Shown here in pieces: positions 41,502 to 52,797 of a DNA stretch of 64,000 nucleotides (position 1 is its first letter; the number at the start of each line of letters is the position of its first letter). The position numbers were made by a program, and so were the translations under genes. The DNA is from an uncultured Candidatus Altimarinota bacterium. GTDB lineage: Bacteria > Patescibacteriota > Gracilibacteria > BD1-5 > JAGOOR01. The notes under the pieces were generated by a model. That model saw only the letters and a list, made by a program, of their open reading frames with translations, had not been told where the DNA came from and ran no database searches. The stretch lies in NCBI GenBank assembly GCA_937924685.1, contig CALEVN010000025.1, positions 111,947 to 175,946 of the forward strand, read 5' to 3'.

Positions 41502-42503
41502 ATGGGTAGAAAAAATATACTTCTCTTCCGTGGTGAGAATATGCGAGAATTGCTCCAGACAGTTCGGGCTTGGCGCGAGCGATTTATACAGAAATACGGT
41601 GAGATAAATCTCCTCGACATCGATCGTGATAATATGCCGAAAGAAATACTCTCAGACTGTATGGCGCCAGGATTCATGGGGAGTTCTCGTATGGTTATAT
41701 TTCGTGACAAACTCTCAAAAACAGCTCGTGAACTCAAAAATAGAGAAGAAAAGGCAGGAAAAACGATTGATCTCGATGATGAAGATGAGGAAAAAGAGGA
41801 TACTGATGGCCTCTGGATAAAAATGTGCGAATCCCTCCCTGATACGAATTTTCTCCTATTTATAGGGAACAAAAAACCTCTCTCTGATTTGGAGTCATGG
41901 CTCGAAGAACATGCAACTATTCATGATTTTGCTTCACCGACACCGAGAGCTATGCAGCTCTACTGTATTCAGGAGCTCTGACTCACTGAAATACAAGCGG
42001 AGATTTTTTGTCATCAGCTCGGATTTTATGAAGAAAATATCTACGGAAAAGTGGTTACCATAGGAAAACCAGACTACATCTATCAGGAAGTAGCAAAACT
42101 CAAACTCACGGGGAAAAAAGAATGGGCCAATGCCGAACTCAAGGCTATTTTACCAGACTACAGAGATGAAAATAGTTTTAATATGCTCAATCCTCTCTGG
42201 GATCGACAGGGGCAAGAGATGATTAGCACCTGGCAGAGACTCATGGACACAGCCGATCACGAGCTTACGATGGCGAGCATTATTACTATGATTCGAAAAA
42301 TTCTTATCTGTGCTACATTTCCAAATATAGGAGATATTCCTGTTACCCGTGGGCAAAAAACTACTGGCGCAAAGCTCAGAAATGAACAAAAAGCAATCAA
42401 AAAACTCTATGATGCCATCATAGCAGTTGATATTGCTGAAAAATCATGAGAATTACCACACAAAACGAATGCTTTTTTGATGGCACTTCTCTCTTACTGT
42501 TAA
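41502..42503 (+). CDS. holA: DNA polymerase III delta subunit-like protein
   Basis: 333 residues. MGRKNILLFRGENMRELLQTVRAWRERFIQKYG is the usual start of the HolA AAA+ fold, and LPDTNFLLFIGNKKPL is the family's Walker B-like strand. ENIYGKVVTIGKPDYIYQEVAKL and the helical C-terminus, with MASIITMIRKILICATFPN, match the collar domain. No functional P-loop, as expected for delta. Two TGA glycines. It follows rel by 6 nt and is followed by def, so all three are probably one transcript. The assignment is by fold pattern rather than sharp motifs. Confidence 0.65.
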
Positions 42504-42518
42504 AAACCCATATTACCC

Positions 42519-42992
42519 ATGCGACTCACCATAGAAATATGACCTGAAAATCCTGTATTGAGAGCTGTTTCTAGCCCCATAAAGGCTAGTGAAATACACA
42601 AATACAGAGTTCTCGGTGAATCCATGCTTGCCTATATCAAGAACCCAAAGCACAATGGAATAGGCCTCGCAGCACCTCAAGTGGGGACAAATAAGCGTAT
42701 GGTTGTCGTGGGTCTCCCAAAAGGGCAAGATGATGAAGAATACCCTATTGTCCTCATGATCAACCCACTTATTACAAAAAAATCAGATGAAACAGAGGTT
42801 GGAGAAGAAGGTTGTCTGAGTCTCCCTAATCTGCGATGAAATGTCAAAAGATCGGTCTGGGTAGAGGCTGAATGGCTCGATATAAAAGGGAAAAAGATAA
42901 AAAAACTCATTACGGGATTCGGCGCAAAGGTCATCCAACATGAAATAGACCACCTCGATGGAGTTCTCATTAGTGATAAATTCTTGAAATAA
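42519..42992 (+). CDS. def: peptide deformylase
   Basis: 157 residues. Removes the N-formyl group from nascent proteins. Motif 1 GIGLAAPQVG, motif 2 EEGCLSLPNLRG (Cys metal ligand) and motif 3 QHEIDHLDGVL (HExxH). Two TGA glycines at IEIGPENPVL and NLRGNVKR; the second has Gly in many homologues. The start is the ATG at 42519 (MRLTIEI). The preceding holA-like gene ends 15 nt upstream. Confidence 0.96.
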
Positions 42993-43023
42993 TTAAAAAA
43001 CAATGATATAGTGATGTCAAGGT

Positions 43024-43773
43024 ATGACTCCCGACTCACAATTTCTCCAGAAACTCGTCCACGAGAACCAAAAACTCCGTGCCGAGCTCGCCGTTGCTCA
43101 ACAATGGATAGGTCGAGAAGTATCTGAGATTCGTATGAGAAAAGTAAAACAGGAAACTGTTCATGCAACCCGGAAAGATCTCCAAGAATCAGAAGATGAT
43201 ATACGAGCCCGTATTCGTAAGTATTTCTGAGAAGCGATCCCATTTTTATCAGAAGAAAATGAAGACCTCCTCATCGAATCAGAGATAAATTTTCAGCATC
43301 TCGCACGCAAAAAGGATCTCGATGCCCTCATGGTCACAAATGTCTACCAGAAAATACTGGAAAATATCTTTGAAGAACATATGACTCGCCATTTTCGAGA
43401 GGCACACCACAAGAGTCGTCTCCATCCAAGCAAGAATGATCTCCTCGAAAAAACACTCTACAAAGTCATGCACGATGGCTTTCGTCTCTCAATAGGGAAA
43501 ATATATCAAATTTTTGAACGTATCGTGATGGGTAAAAGTGGTGATTTGATCGAGCTTTTTCGTACGTCCCTCGATACACTCCCTGTAGCCCAAGCTCTCA
43601 ACGATTCAGAATTCTGGGAACTCTTTACTGACCTCATAGAAACCAAAGCATTTGGAGAAAAACGACACGCAGGAAAAATATCATTTCAAGATGCGAGATT
43701 TATCCGTGAAAGTGTCACAGGAAACTATGAAGAAGAGGGTCTCTTAAAAATACTTTTCAAATACTTGGCATAA
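43024..43773 (+). CDS. unknown helical protein
   Basis: 249 residues, not recognised. An N-terminal coiled coil (FLQKLVHENQKLRAELAVAQQW, then IRMRKVKQETVHATRKDLQESEDDIRARI) is followed by a helical domain with VYQKILENIFEEHMTRHFREAHH, LSIGKIYQIFERIVMGKSG and ETKAFGEKRHAGKISFQDAR. One TGA glycine (YFGEAIPF). No signal peptide. It lies between def and ruvC in the same direction, 31 nt after def. It may be a structural or DNA-associated protein, but nothing in the sequence decides this. Confidence 0.7.
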
Positions 43774-43823
43774 AAGGAAGAGTGAATGTCTTGGAATAAA
43801 AGAGAAAAGTCTATACTTCCTCT

Positions 43824-44303
43824 ATGTCCATTTTTCTCTGAATAGATCCTGGAACAACCGATGTTGGCTTTGCGGTGATAGAAGTCATGAAAAACACACG
43901 AAACATCCTCACTTTCTGAGTTATTCATACGACACCGAAAGCACCACAAGGACAGAAACTCCTCGAAATCATGAACGATCTCGAAGAAATCATCGTACAT
44001 TATGGAGTGACTCATGCCGCCGTCGAAAAACTCTATTTTTCGACAAATCTCAAAACTGGTATCGATGTCGCACAGAGTCGCTGAGTCATTATCGCAATCA
44101 TAACAAAACACAATATACAACTGGCAGAATACACACCGCTCCAGGTCAAAAAAGCCATTTGTGGGAATGGAAAAGCAGAAAAAAAACAAATAGGACGAGC
44201 GGTACAACTCCTTTTTAAACTCGATGAAATACCAAAGCCCGATGATGCAGCCGATGCACTCGGTATTGCCTATCTCGCCTCTCTTCAGTATACTCACTCG
44301 TAG
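43824..44303 (+). CDS. ruvC: Holliday junction resolvase RuvC
   Basis: 159 residues, normal length. LGIDPGTTDVGFAVIE has the first catalytic Asp (Asp8), and its Gly6 is a TGA. Then HAAVEKLYFSTNLKTGIDVAQSRG (Glu), YTPLQVKKAICGNGKAEKKQI and DDAADALGIA (C-terminal Asp pair). Three TGA glycines. It cuts four-way junctions after recombination. ruvA and ruvB are not in the window. It is followed by tatD after 2 nt. Confidence 0.95.
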
Positions 44304-44305
44304 CT

Positions 44306-45118
44306 ATGTTTATCGATACACATTCACATCTCTATCTCGGCGAACTCCAGCATCATATTCCTGAGGCCATCAATCATTTACGAGAGAAAAACTTTTCTCA
44401 CACAATCCAGATCGGCACAAGTGTAGAAACCTCTGAGATATGCATAAATCTCGCTCATACCTATGATATTGTTCGTGCGACAGTCGGTATTCATCCTTGT
44501 GAAGCACAGGATATCCCCGTCGAAAAAATCCCCGAACAAATCGCTGCTCTCGAGAAAATGATTCAAGATGAAAAATCATATGTTGTCTGACTCGGAGAAA
44601 TAGGGTTTGATCACTACCATCTCTCAAAAGATAAGAACGAAGCTGAGATTCAGAAAGCCAGGCAAATAGAATGGTTTCACGCTCAGGCAGAGTTAGCAAA
44701 AAAATGTGATCTTCCTGTAGTTATCCATACACGGAACTGCCCCGACATAACTCTAACAGGACTCCGAAAATCTGGACTCCAAAAATTTGTGATTCATTGT
44801 TTTAGTGAGAATTGGGATTTTGCGGAAAAGATATTTGCCATCTCAGAAGAGACAAAAATCAGCTTCACAGGCATGCTCACCTATCCAAGATCTACAATCA
44901 TACAAGAAGTCGCTAAAAAAACACCACTCAATCGTATGATGATAGAAACTGATGCTCCTTTTCTCATCCCTGAAGACAAAAAATCCGAAGCTTCTTACTG
45001 TGAACCCGCTTATTCTTTATCAGTTTACAAAAAACTCTGTGAACTACGAGAAGAATCGCCTTCAACAATAGAGGAAACTCTCTGGAAAAATTCTGTTCAC
45101 TTTTTTTCACTCTCATAA
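44306..45118 (+). CDS. tatD: TatD-family metal-dependent DNase
   Basis: 270 residues. A TIM-barrel hydrolase with DTHSHL (metal HxH), VGIHPCEAQ, VGLGEIGFDHY (Glu), LPVVIHTRN (His), FVIHCFSENWDFAEK (His) and RMMIETDAPFL (Asp). TatD proteins are 3'-5' exonucleases or DNases in repair. One TGA glycine inside VGLGEIG, the position of a conserved Gly. It sits in a row with ruvC and probably shares its transcript. Confidence 0.93.
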
Positions 45119-45121
45119 ATT

Positions 45122-45499
45122 ATGTATACCAAAGTATTTGTTTCAATGATGATTATTCTGTGTTTTTTGTGAATCCTGACTGGCTGTATACTCTACTTCG
45201 GTTTTGACCCAATGTATCATCCCACTTTCTCACTTATTATGATGTGAGTTTCTGTGGTGCTCACTGGTGGTTCTCTCATAGGACTTCTCCTCTTGCTAGT
45301 AAAAAAAATCCTTTCTCGTGGCTTTCTCTATCCTATTGCGGCATTTCGTTCATTTCGTCATGGCATACTCATTGTTTTATATCTGGTAAGTGCTTATATT
45401 TTTTCACGCTACGGGGTACTCTCTCTATTAACCTGATTTTTGCTGCTCTGTATAATCTTTTTACTCGAACTCATATTGACGAAAATAGAAGATGTATAG
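45122..45499 (+). CDS. small membrane protein with four hydrophobic segments
   Basis: 125 residues. Hydrophobic segments lie at about 4-26, 34-62, 78-94 and 98-118 (MIILCFLGILTGCILYFGF, VSVVLTGGSLIGLLLLL, GILIVLYLVSAYIF, LTGFLLLCIIFLLELIL). Three TGA glycines lie inside the membrane segments. No recognised family. It starts 4 nt after tatD and stands 9 nt before the large membrane protein at 45509, so a joint role at the membrane is possible. Confidence 0.7.
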
Positions 45500-45508
45500 A
45501 CTATCTCT

Positions 45509-47431
45509 ATGCACACTATTCATATCCAAAGATTGGGGGATAATGCCTCACCTTGTACGGCTTGATTTTCTATAGAAAAAGATGATGGAATAAGCTTTGT
45601 CTGTGTGTGTCATACCAAAAATAGTACCCTCACAAATACGATACACCGAATATGCACAGACTATATCGTTGAGCTCAGCCCAAATGCTAAAAATGCAGTT
45701 CATGTTTTCACAGAACTTCTCGAATGAATGAATCATGAACTTGATACGCTCTACCTCCAACATAAAAAAAGTGATGTCTCTCTCTTCATAGGTCTCGTTG
45801 TCGGTCAACATGTGCATTTTTCTATGTTTGGTCCGGAGATTACTGGGGTTATCGTATCTCAGACAAACATCGAGGACATATTCACTGATATGGATACTGG
45901 TGAGGGGCATTTCGTTTACGATTCACATGGAGATATACGTGAAAATGAAACACTCTTTATCTTTTCTCCAAAGGTTGATACCCACATTATCGGATCTGAA
46001 TGTAGAAATCTCTCCCATCTCGCTCTCGCTGAACGATGTCAGCTTCTCGCTGAAAGAGTCGAACGATCATATAGTGACGATAGTATTATTATGAGTATCG
46101 GCGAGGAAAAAGAAAAAATCAAAGAACACTGGAATCCAAAACGAATGTCTGAAACACGAAAAAAATGAGCAGCGCTTATCAGTAGCGCACGAAAAGTCTG
46201 AGATGAAAGCATACGGAAGATACAGTCTGGTTTTTCAGACCTAGGAAAAAATACACAAAATTGGGTTATTGTGAGTGGTCTTTTCATCAGTGTTGTACTT
46301 CTCTATTTTATCATCACATCTGTGATGAATTCGCAGTACACTATTTTTGTTCCCCAAAAATATAAGGATATGGTTGCAGAAGCGCGCGTGAGCCTCGACG
46401 ATGCTACACGTATGATAGATCAACCAGATAATTTTGCCCCTGCGATCACACGCGTTCGAGACATCATCACAAAAATAAAATCAGCCGATGTACTCAAAGT
46501 GGATGTCGCCCAACTCGAAAATGATATAGCTGTCTTGGAGCGAGCAGTGAACAAGGTTACTTCCCTCAAACAAGATGAGTATACTGGTGTTTATTCTTAT
46601 ACAAAAGCAGTTGATTCTCTCCCATTTTCCATCTATACCTATGACAAAAAGGTCACCCTCATTAGTAAGGATGGTATCGTAGGCCCATTTATACCTGGTG
46701 AACCAGCAAAAGAAAGCTCTATACCAAATGGAGAGAAATATACTTTTTCAGATATGGATAGCGAAGGTCGCATCTATATAGGGACTGATAAAGACAAGAT
46801 ATATCTCTTTGATAAATGACTCAGCAATACTCTAAACGTACAACAAGTCGGTGGCTGGGATAAAGCTATAGGGATGAGTGTTTATAATTCAAATATTTAT
46901 CTCCTCGGCACTGATGCAAAACAGATATACAAGTACCGAAAACAAGCAGAAAACAATTATTCTGGAAGAAGTTTTGTTATCAGCGATAACCAGGTAAGTC
47001 CTATTGTCGATATCGATATCGACGGAAGTGTCTGGACTCTCAACAATAGTAATCCAGTTTCACTCGAGAAAATCCTCACAGCTCCTCGCTATGAGCGACG
47101 TCCTATTATTATGAACGGCCTCGGGATAAATTCATTCCAAAATATCAATCCTGATACGACAAAGATTTATGCTGGTGATCTCTATCAAGAAATCTACATT
47201 TTATCAGATAATAGAATATGGGTCTTTGTTCCGAGCTCAAAACGATTTAGTGATGTCAGAAATGTCACCTACATCGGACAACTCGATGTACCAAATGTCG
47301 TCATTACCGATCTAGCTGTCGAACAAGATGGTGATGTCCGAAAGATATACTTTGGTAGTCCAAAAAGTGGTATATTTTCAACAAAGATTACCATCAAAGA
47401 TAATAAGATTCACATCCTTCCTTCTAAATAA
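45509..47431 (+). CDS. membrane protein with extracytoplasmic beta-propeller-like domain
   Basis: 640 residues. A ~240-residue cytoplasmic N-terminal domain (MHTIHIQRLGDNASPCTAG, FIGLVVGQHVHFSMFGP, GHFVYDSHGDIRENETLFIFSP) has alternating strands and an acidic DSHGD reminiscent of phosphatase-like folds. One membrane segment follows (about 251-273), then a short coiled coil and a repeat-rich beta domain with SIYTYDKKVTLISKDG, DSEGRIYIGTDKDKIYLFD, NIYLLGTDAKQIYKYR and EIYILSDNRIWVFVP. The last part looks like propeller blades. Five TGA glycines. Perhaps a sensor coupling outside binding to an inside domain; the function is not known. Confidence 0.7.
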
Positions 47432-47435
47432 CATC

Positions 47436-47945
47436 ATGTTTCCGATTGAAGCAATTGTTCTCAGAAAAATACGGATTGATGGTCAAAGAGTCGTTCTTAC
47501 TTGTTTTTCGAGTGAGTATGGGAAGATAGATATATTTCATCGTGAGAGCCCAAGCACAACTCGCCTCGACACACTCTCTCATTTCACCGGACAGATACGG
47601 ACAAAAGAACACAATACACTCTCAAGCATCTATCGAACAACATCATTCACGCCAAGTGGTAACTATGATCTCTATGACCTTGCGGGCTGGTCTGTCGCTA
47701 TTCTCTACACACTTCTCCCTCTCGGTCTCCCCTATCCGAAGCTTTTTCAAGTTCTCAAATCTATCACCATCAATCACGCAACTTGCAATCATGATATTCT
47801 CCTATTTCTCATACAAACCTGCCGAGATTTTGGTATAGCACAATGTGATATATCACAATATGCTGTCCTTCTCCAGGATGAAGATGGGCAAAAACAGGCT
47901 CGCAGTGATATAGAGGGCTGGATTAGTGCTTATCGTGCCTCATAA
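47436..47945 (+). CDS. recO: RecO-like recombination mediator
   Basis: 169 residues, against 230-250 for typical RecO. An OB-fold N-terminus (MFPIEAIVLRKIRIDGQRVVLTCFSSEYGKI) and helical C-terminus (YDLAGWSVAILYTLLPLGLPYPKLF, LLFLIQTCRDFGI) fit the family. The zinc-finger cysteines of the usual C-terminal domain are missing, so this is a reduced form. No TGA in frame. It starts 4 nt after the membrane protein. Assigned by layout; moderately sure. Confidence 0.6.
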   Translation: MFPIEAIVLRKIRIDGQRVVLTCFSSEYGKIDIFHRESPSTTRLDTLSHFTGQIRTKEHNTLSSIYRTTSFTPSGNYDLYDLAGWSVAILYTLLPLGLPYPKLFQVLKSITINHATCNHDILLFLIQTCRDFGIAQCDISQYAVLLQDEDGQKQARSDIEGWISAYRAS

Positions 47946-48020
47946 AAATCAAGAGATACTTATTGCTCGTGAGAAAAAACAAATATACTCAAGTCACACT
48001 TAAATATAGCTCTCTTATCT

Positions 48021-49748
48021 ATGAAAAAAATATATCAGACACTTTTTCTCTTGGCTTTGGTTTTAATCGGAAATTCTGGAATGTGAGCGTACGCACTTTC
48101 TGAAAATGACATGCTACAGTCTGTTCTCAAAATAAAAGTATATGGCCAGGACAGCATAAGTAAAAACTACATCTTTGTTCAGTGGGGCAGTGCTGTAGCC
48201 ATAGATTCAAAGAGAATCATTACAAATGCTCACGTGATTCTCAATGATGCTACCTGACTTCCTCTGGGAAATTATGAAATCTGTAAATCAAAACCTGACA
48301 CAAGTGCGCCAATATGTTTTACCACTGCTCGTCTCGTGTCGTATGATTCTGTGGCTGATTTAGCAGTATTAGAACTCTCTACTCCGATATCAGGAGCCAA
48401 GAAAATGACTTTTCAAGAAAAATCTATATCTATTGGAAGTAATGCTATCGTATATGGTTATCCCTCTATCGGAGGAGAGAGTATAACGAGGACTGAATGA
48501 AAGATCGGAGGTATGGAGGGTGAAAGTTATAAATTTGATGGCACTATAGACCATGGTAACTCAGGAGGTGGAGCATTTGATACAAGGGGAAATTTAATAG
48601 GAATTCCTTATGCAGTAAGTTCAGATAATGGTGTTATAGGATACATCATACCCTACTCAATAGTAAAGAAATTCCTCTCTGGAAAAACTGATAATATAGA
48701 AAAATATGCTCGCTGAGTTACAAGTGAATTTAAATCCTATATTAACAACCTCGAAAATCTCTGAAAAAATATGAATCTCATAAGCACAAAATATGTAACT
48801 ATAAAAGATATCTGAGCCAGCGGTTTCTCTCTGGTAAATGCGGTAGAGTCGAGAGAGAGATCGATATTTGATTATCGTTTTGTCCATAAAAATAACCGTG
48901 TATCTCTCATCACTTACTGCTCAAAAGATGCCATGTCAACAAAAAAATCTACAATAGAAATAGCGAGAGACACTATAGCATGGTACAATCTCTCAGATTC
49001 GAGAGCTATAACAACAGAACTCCCTTCGGTAGAGAATTGAAATCACACATTGCTTACTACTTCAACAGTCGAGGAAAGTGGGCAAAAATGGGTCATGTTT
49101 GAAGTATTTAATGATAAAACACCAAATTGTTCTGCCATCGTGATAGCACAGGATGTTAAAAAAGACATGAGCATATATATGAAAGCATTAAATATCGCAA
49201 AAAAGGTGCAGTTTAGCAATGTGGAAACAGTAAAACAATCATATGACTCAGTTTTTTATAAAAATTTTCAAATTCCAGAAAACCTCTACGTCACAGAATC
49301 AACCAGTCTCGATGACCTCAGCATTGTACCAAAAATTGGAACTATTTTTGGCCAAAATTTTTATACCAGTGACCGTTTAAAAGTAGAAACCTTTGTAAAC
49401 CTTAATGGTTACATGAATATTGGTTATGATGCCTCTCAATATTACAAAGGGGCAGATTTTTCATTTGATGCATTTATAAAACGATTTGTGACAACGGATG
49501 ATCCAAAAATAGTAGAGGTTATTCTGACAAGCAAAAATGGTAAGAAATTCATCCTTTCATACATAAATCCAACAACTGATAACCAGAGTCGAGTGATTTT
49601 TAGCTATCCATTTAAAACAGAAGCAGGTGAATTGAAGTTTTACCAATATCAGTTTGACTATCCATCAAAGAATGAGGATTTTGAGCGTACTATTAAAGCT
49701 TTTTTTGAAAATACAGAACTCCCCGGCACATCACCTTTCCCAAATTAA
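48021..49748 (+). CDS. secreted trypsin-like serine protease with C-terminal extension
   Basis: 575 residues. Signal peptide MKKIYQTLFLLALVLIGNSGMGAYA. An S1/HtrA-type protease domain has IITNAHVI (His), SVADLAVLEL (Asp) and IDHGNSGGGAF (Ser), plus a GYPSIGGESI strand. A ~350-residue extension without a PDZ signature follows; it contains two weakly similar beta parts. Eight TGA glycines. Probably acts outside the cell membrane, either in quality control or on host proteins. It ends 111 nt before atpD, which has its own promoter. Confidence 0.85.
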
Positions 49749-49799
49749 GGTAAAAAGAAAAATAGAAACTCAAAGATGCTTCAGATAACAGAAAGATGA

Positions 49800-49827
49800 T
49801 TTGCATTCCCTGAGTTTTCTTTATAAT
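49800..49827 (+). promoter_or_regulatory. candidate promoter of atpD
   Basis: TTTGCA (49800-49805), 16-nt spacer, TATAAT (49822-49827), ending 32 nt before the start codon. The -10 is a perfect consensus. Confidence 0.5.
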
Positions 49828-49859
49828 CCGCAGGTATTACTTTTGACTTTTTTCTCTTT

Positions 49860-51263
49860 ATGCACACAGGAAAGATTAAATCCATCATCGGTGTCGTTAT
49901 CGATGTAGAATTCACAGAAGGCTACGTGCCTGCTATTTATGATGCTCTCGAGGTACAATCAGAGCCAAAAATCACACTCGAAGTCCAGCAACAACTCGGA
50001 GACAGTGTCGTACGTACTATCGCCATGAATCCTGTCGACGGTCTTCAGAGAGGTATGGAAGTCAAGGCTCTTGAAGCTCCCATTTCTGTACCTGTTGGTG
50101 AAGAAGTCCTCGGACGAATGTTTAATGTCCTTGGCCATCCTATTGATGAAAAACCAGCTCCAAAAACTGACAAGAAAGCCCCTATTCATAAACCAGCTCC
50201 AGCATACGAAGAACTCACAACTCAAGCAGAAATTTTTGAAACAGGTGTCAAAGTCATCGATCTTGTCGCACCTATGCTCAAGGGTGGTAAAGTAGGTCTC
50301 TTCGGAGGTGCGGGTGTCGGAAAAACCGTCATCATGCAAGAACTCATCCACAACATCGCCTCAGAACACGGAGGTTACTCTGTCGTAGCCGGTGTTGGTG
50401 AACGTACTCGTGAAGGTAATGATCTCTATCATGAAATGAACGACTCTGGTGTTATCGACAAAACAGTGATGGTCTTCGGTCAAATGAACGAAGCTCCTGG
50501 TCCTCGTGCTCGCGTCGCTCTCACTGGTCTCGCTATGGCCGAGCATTTCCGTGATGCAGAAAAACGAGATGTCCTCCTCTTTATCGACAATATTTTCCGA
50601 TTTACACAAGCTGGTTCAGAGATTTCAGCACTTCTCGGTCGTATCCCATCTGCAGTAGGTTATCAACCAACACTCGCAACAGAAATGGGTACACTCCAAG
50701 AACGTATCGCTTCAACAAAAAATGGTTCTATTACTTCAGTACAGGCCGTCTATGTGCCTGCGGATGACCTCACTGACCCTGCTCCTGCCAATACTTTTGC
50801 CCATCTCGACTCTACGGTCGTTCTTAACCGTTCTATTGCTGAGCTCGGTATCTACCCTGCGGTAGATCCACTCGACTCTACTTCTACCGTCCTCACACCT
50901 CGCGTCGTCGGTGAAGAACACTATGCTGTCGCTCGTCAGGTACAGAAAATCCTCCAGAGATACAAAGAACTCCAGGATATCATCGCCATCCTCGGTATGG
51001 ATGAGCTCGGAGAAGATGATAAAATCGCTGTTGCTCGTGCTCGAAAAATCCAGAGATTCTTCTCTCAGCCATTCTTCGTCGCTGAACAATTCACGGGTAC
51101 TCCTGGCGTGTACGTCAAACGTGAAGATACAGTTAAAGGATTCAAAATGATCGTCGATGGTGAACTCGATCACGTGCCAGAGAAATACTTCCTCTACAAG
51201 GGATCTATAGAAGCAGTTATTGCTGCATACGAAGAAAGTCGAAAAGAAGCTGTTGCTGCGTAA
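49860..51263 (+). CDS. atpD: F1 ATP synthase beta subunit
   Basis: 467 residues, normal length, no TGA at all. Walker A GGAGVGKTV is near 150, then GVGERTREGNDLYHEM, DVLLFIDNIFRFTQAGSEISALLGR (Walker B), PSAVGYQPTLATEMG, TSVQAVYVPADDLTDPAP and the DELSEED-like DELGEDD loop. The absence of TGA in so glycine-rich a gene suggests that highly expressed genes avoid TGA here. It has its own promoter and is followed by atpC. atpA and the rest of the operon are not adjacent. Confidence 0.98.
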   Translation: MHTGKIKSIIGVVIDVEFTEGYVPAIYDALEVQSEPKITLEVQQQLGDSVVRTIAMNPVDGLQRGMEVKALEAPISVPVGEEVLGRMFNVLGHPIDEKPAPKTDKKAPIHKPAPAYEELTTQAEIFETGVKVIDLVAPMLKGGKVGLFGGAGVGKTVIMQELIHNIASEHGGYSVVAGVGERTREGNDLYHEMNDSGVIDKTVMVFGQMNEAPGPRARVALTGLAMAEHFRDAEKRDVLLFIDNIFRFTQAGSEISALLGRIPSAVGYQPTLATEMGTLQERIASTKNGSITSVQAVYVPADDLTDPAPANTFAHLDSTVVLNRSIAELGIYPAVDPLDSTSTVLTPRVVGEEHYAVARQVQKILQRYKELQDIIAILGMDELGEDDKIAVARARKIQRFFSQPFFVAEQFTGTPGVYVKREDTVKGFKMIVDGELDHVPEKYFLYKGSIEAVIAAYEESRKEAVAA

Positions 51264-51275
51264 TTTTGAAATATT

Positions 51276-51686
51276 ATGCTCTTCTCTCTCATCTCTACAA
51301 CAAAGAAAGTTCTCGATAAAACCGAGATAGAATCTGTGATTATCCCTACTATGCAAGGAGAAATTCAGGTACTTCCGAATCACCTCCCTGTGCTCGGAGT
51401 GACTCAACCTGGGATTCTCCGTATCCAATACATCGGACGTGAAGTGAGTTATGCTCTCTGAGCTGGGATCTACGAGGTAGATGAAGCAGGGGTTCGTGTG
51501 ATTGCTGACATGGTCGATAGTTGAGAAATGATAAATGAAGAAACTATAGCAAAAAAGAAAGAAGAAGCTCGTGAATTTATGAAACAGGCTCAGAAAGATG
51601 GACTTCATTCGAGTGAAGAATATCTCGCCGCTGAGGAAGAAATCCTGAAGCAAACAGCACTCGAACAACTCGCAAAACGTCGTTAA
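51276..51686 (+). CDS. atpC: F1 ATP synthase epsilon subunit
   Basis: 136 residues. A beta-sandwich N-domain (LFSLISTTKKVLDKTEIESVIIPTMQGEIQVLPNHLPVLG) has the family's GEIQVLPNHxP motif. A two-helix C-domain follows (EETIAKKKEEAREFMKQAQ, AAEEEILKQTALEQLAKRR). Three TGA glycines (LGAGIYEV, DSGEMINE). It regulates the F1 motor. It stands 12 nt behind atpD in a two-gene unit and 37 nt before dnaJ. Confidence 0.94.
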
Positions 51687-51723
51687 ATCTTGCTAAAAAG
51701 GCAAAAACTATACAATCCTACGC

Positions 51724-52797
51724 ATGAGTAAAGACTACTATTCTATTCTCTGAATCGAACGAAATGCTTCTCCTGAAGACATAAAAAAAGCGTATCGAAA
51801 AAAAGCGATGGATCTCCACCCTGATAGACACGGTGGTGATAAAGAAAAGGAAGCTGAATTTAAAATAGTGAATGAAGCCTACGCTGTGCTCTCAGACCCG
51901 CAGAAAAAATCACGTTATGACCAGTTCGGAAGTGCTGACGGTGGAGCTTCTGGTTTCGGCGGAATGGGAGGATTTGATTTTGGGGATATAAATGTTGAGG
52001 ATATTTTCTCCTCTGTATTTGGAAATATGGGAGGGTTTGGTGGATGACGTCGCCAACATCGTGATGAGGGTGGTGAAGACGTGCAAAAAGAAGTACGAAT
52101 CACTTTTGCTGAGAGTTTTTCTGGTGTGAAAAAAGAAATTCACTTTGATAAAATGGTTCACTGTGACACATGCCATGGCCATGGTACAAAAGATGGTAAA
52201 GAACCAAAAAAATGTCCTACTTGTCATGGCTCTGGTCATGTCACGCGGGCCACGAGAAGTATATTTGGCATCATGCAACAAACTGTCGTCTGTGATGAAT
52301 GTCATGGTGAAGGTGTAAAAATCGAAGAACCGTGTAAGGAATGTCACGGGAAGCGTCGTATAAAGAAAAAAATAGAGCAAACAGTCGAAATTCCTGCTGG
52401 TATAGACGATGGCATGACACTCAGGATGACTGGTGAAGGACATGCTGGAAAACATAACTCTGGAGATCTCTACATCACATGTCACGTCGATCAGTCTTAT
52501 GAAAATCTCGTACGGGATGACTCAAATATTCTGACGATACTCCGCATCAGTCCTGCCGAAGCAGTCCTCGGTATTCATAAAAAAATAAAATTTCCCCTTA
52601 TAGGTGAAAGAGAGATAAAAATAGCGGCTGGAACTCAACATGGGAAAAAACTACAGCTCTCAGGTGACGGCATGCCGCTTTTAGGCAAAAAAGGACGTTG
52701 AGACCTCATCATCACCCTCGAGATCCTCGTACCAGGAAAAATCTCAAAAGAAGAAAAAAAGCTCTATACAGAACTACTCGATATCGAACAGAATTAA
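51724..52797 (+). CDS. dnaJ: chaperone DnaJ
   Basis: 357 residues. J domain YYSILGIERNASPEDIKKAYRK with HPD at 32-34; Gly10 is a TGA. A G/F region (GGASGFGGMGGFDFGD), a four-repeat zinc domain (CDTCHGHG, CPTCHGSG, CDECHGEG, CKECHGKR) and the C-terminal substrate domains follow. Four TGA glycines. It delivers unfolded proteins to DnaK, whose gene is not here. Its TAA overlaps that of the convergent gene (52794) by 2 bases. Confidence 0.97.

Noticed and set aside
50736..51668. A 310-residue minus-strand frame over atpD/atpC
   Set aside because: Antisense shadow of conserved ATP synthase genes; composition unlike any real neighbour.
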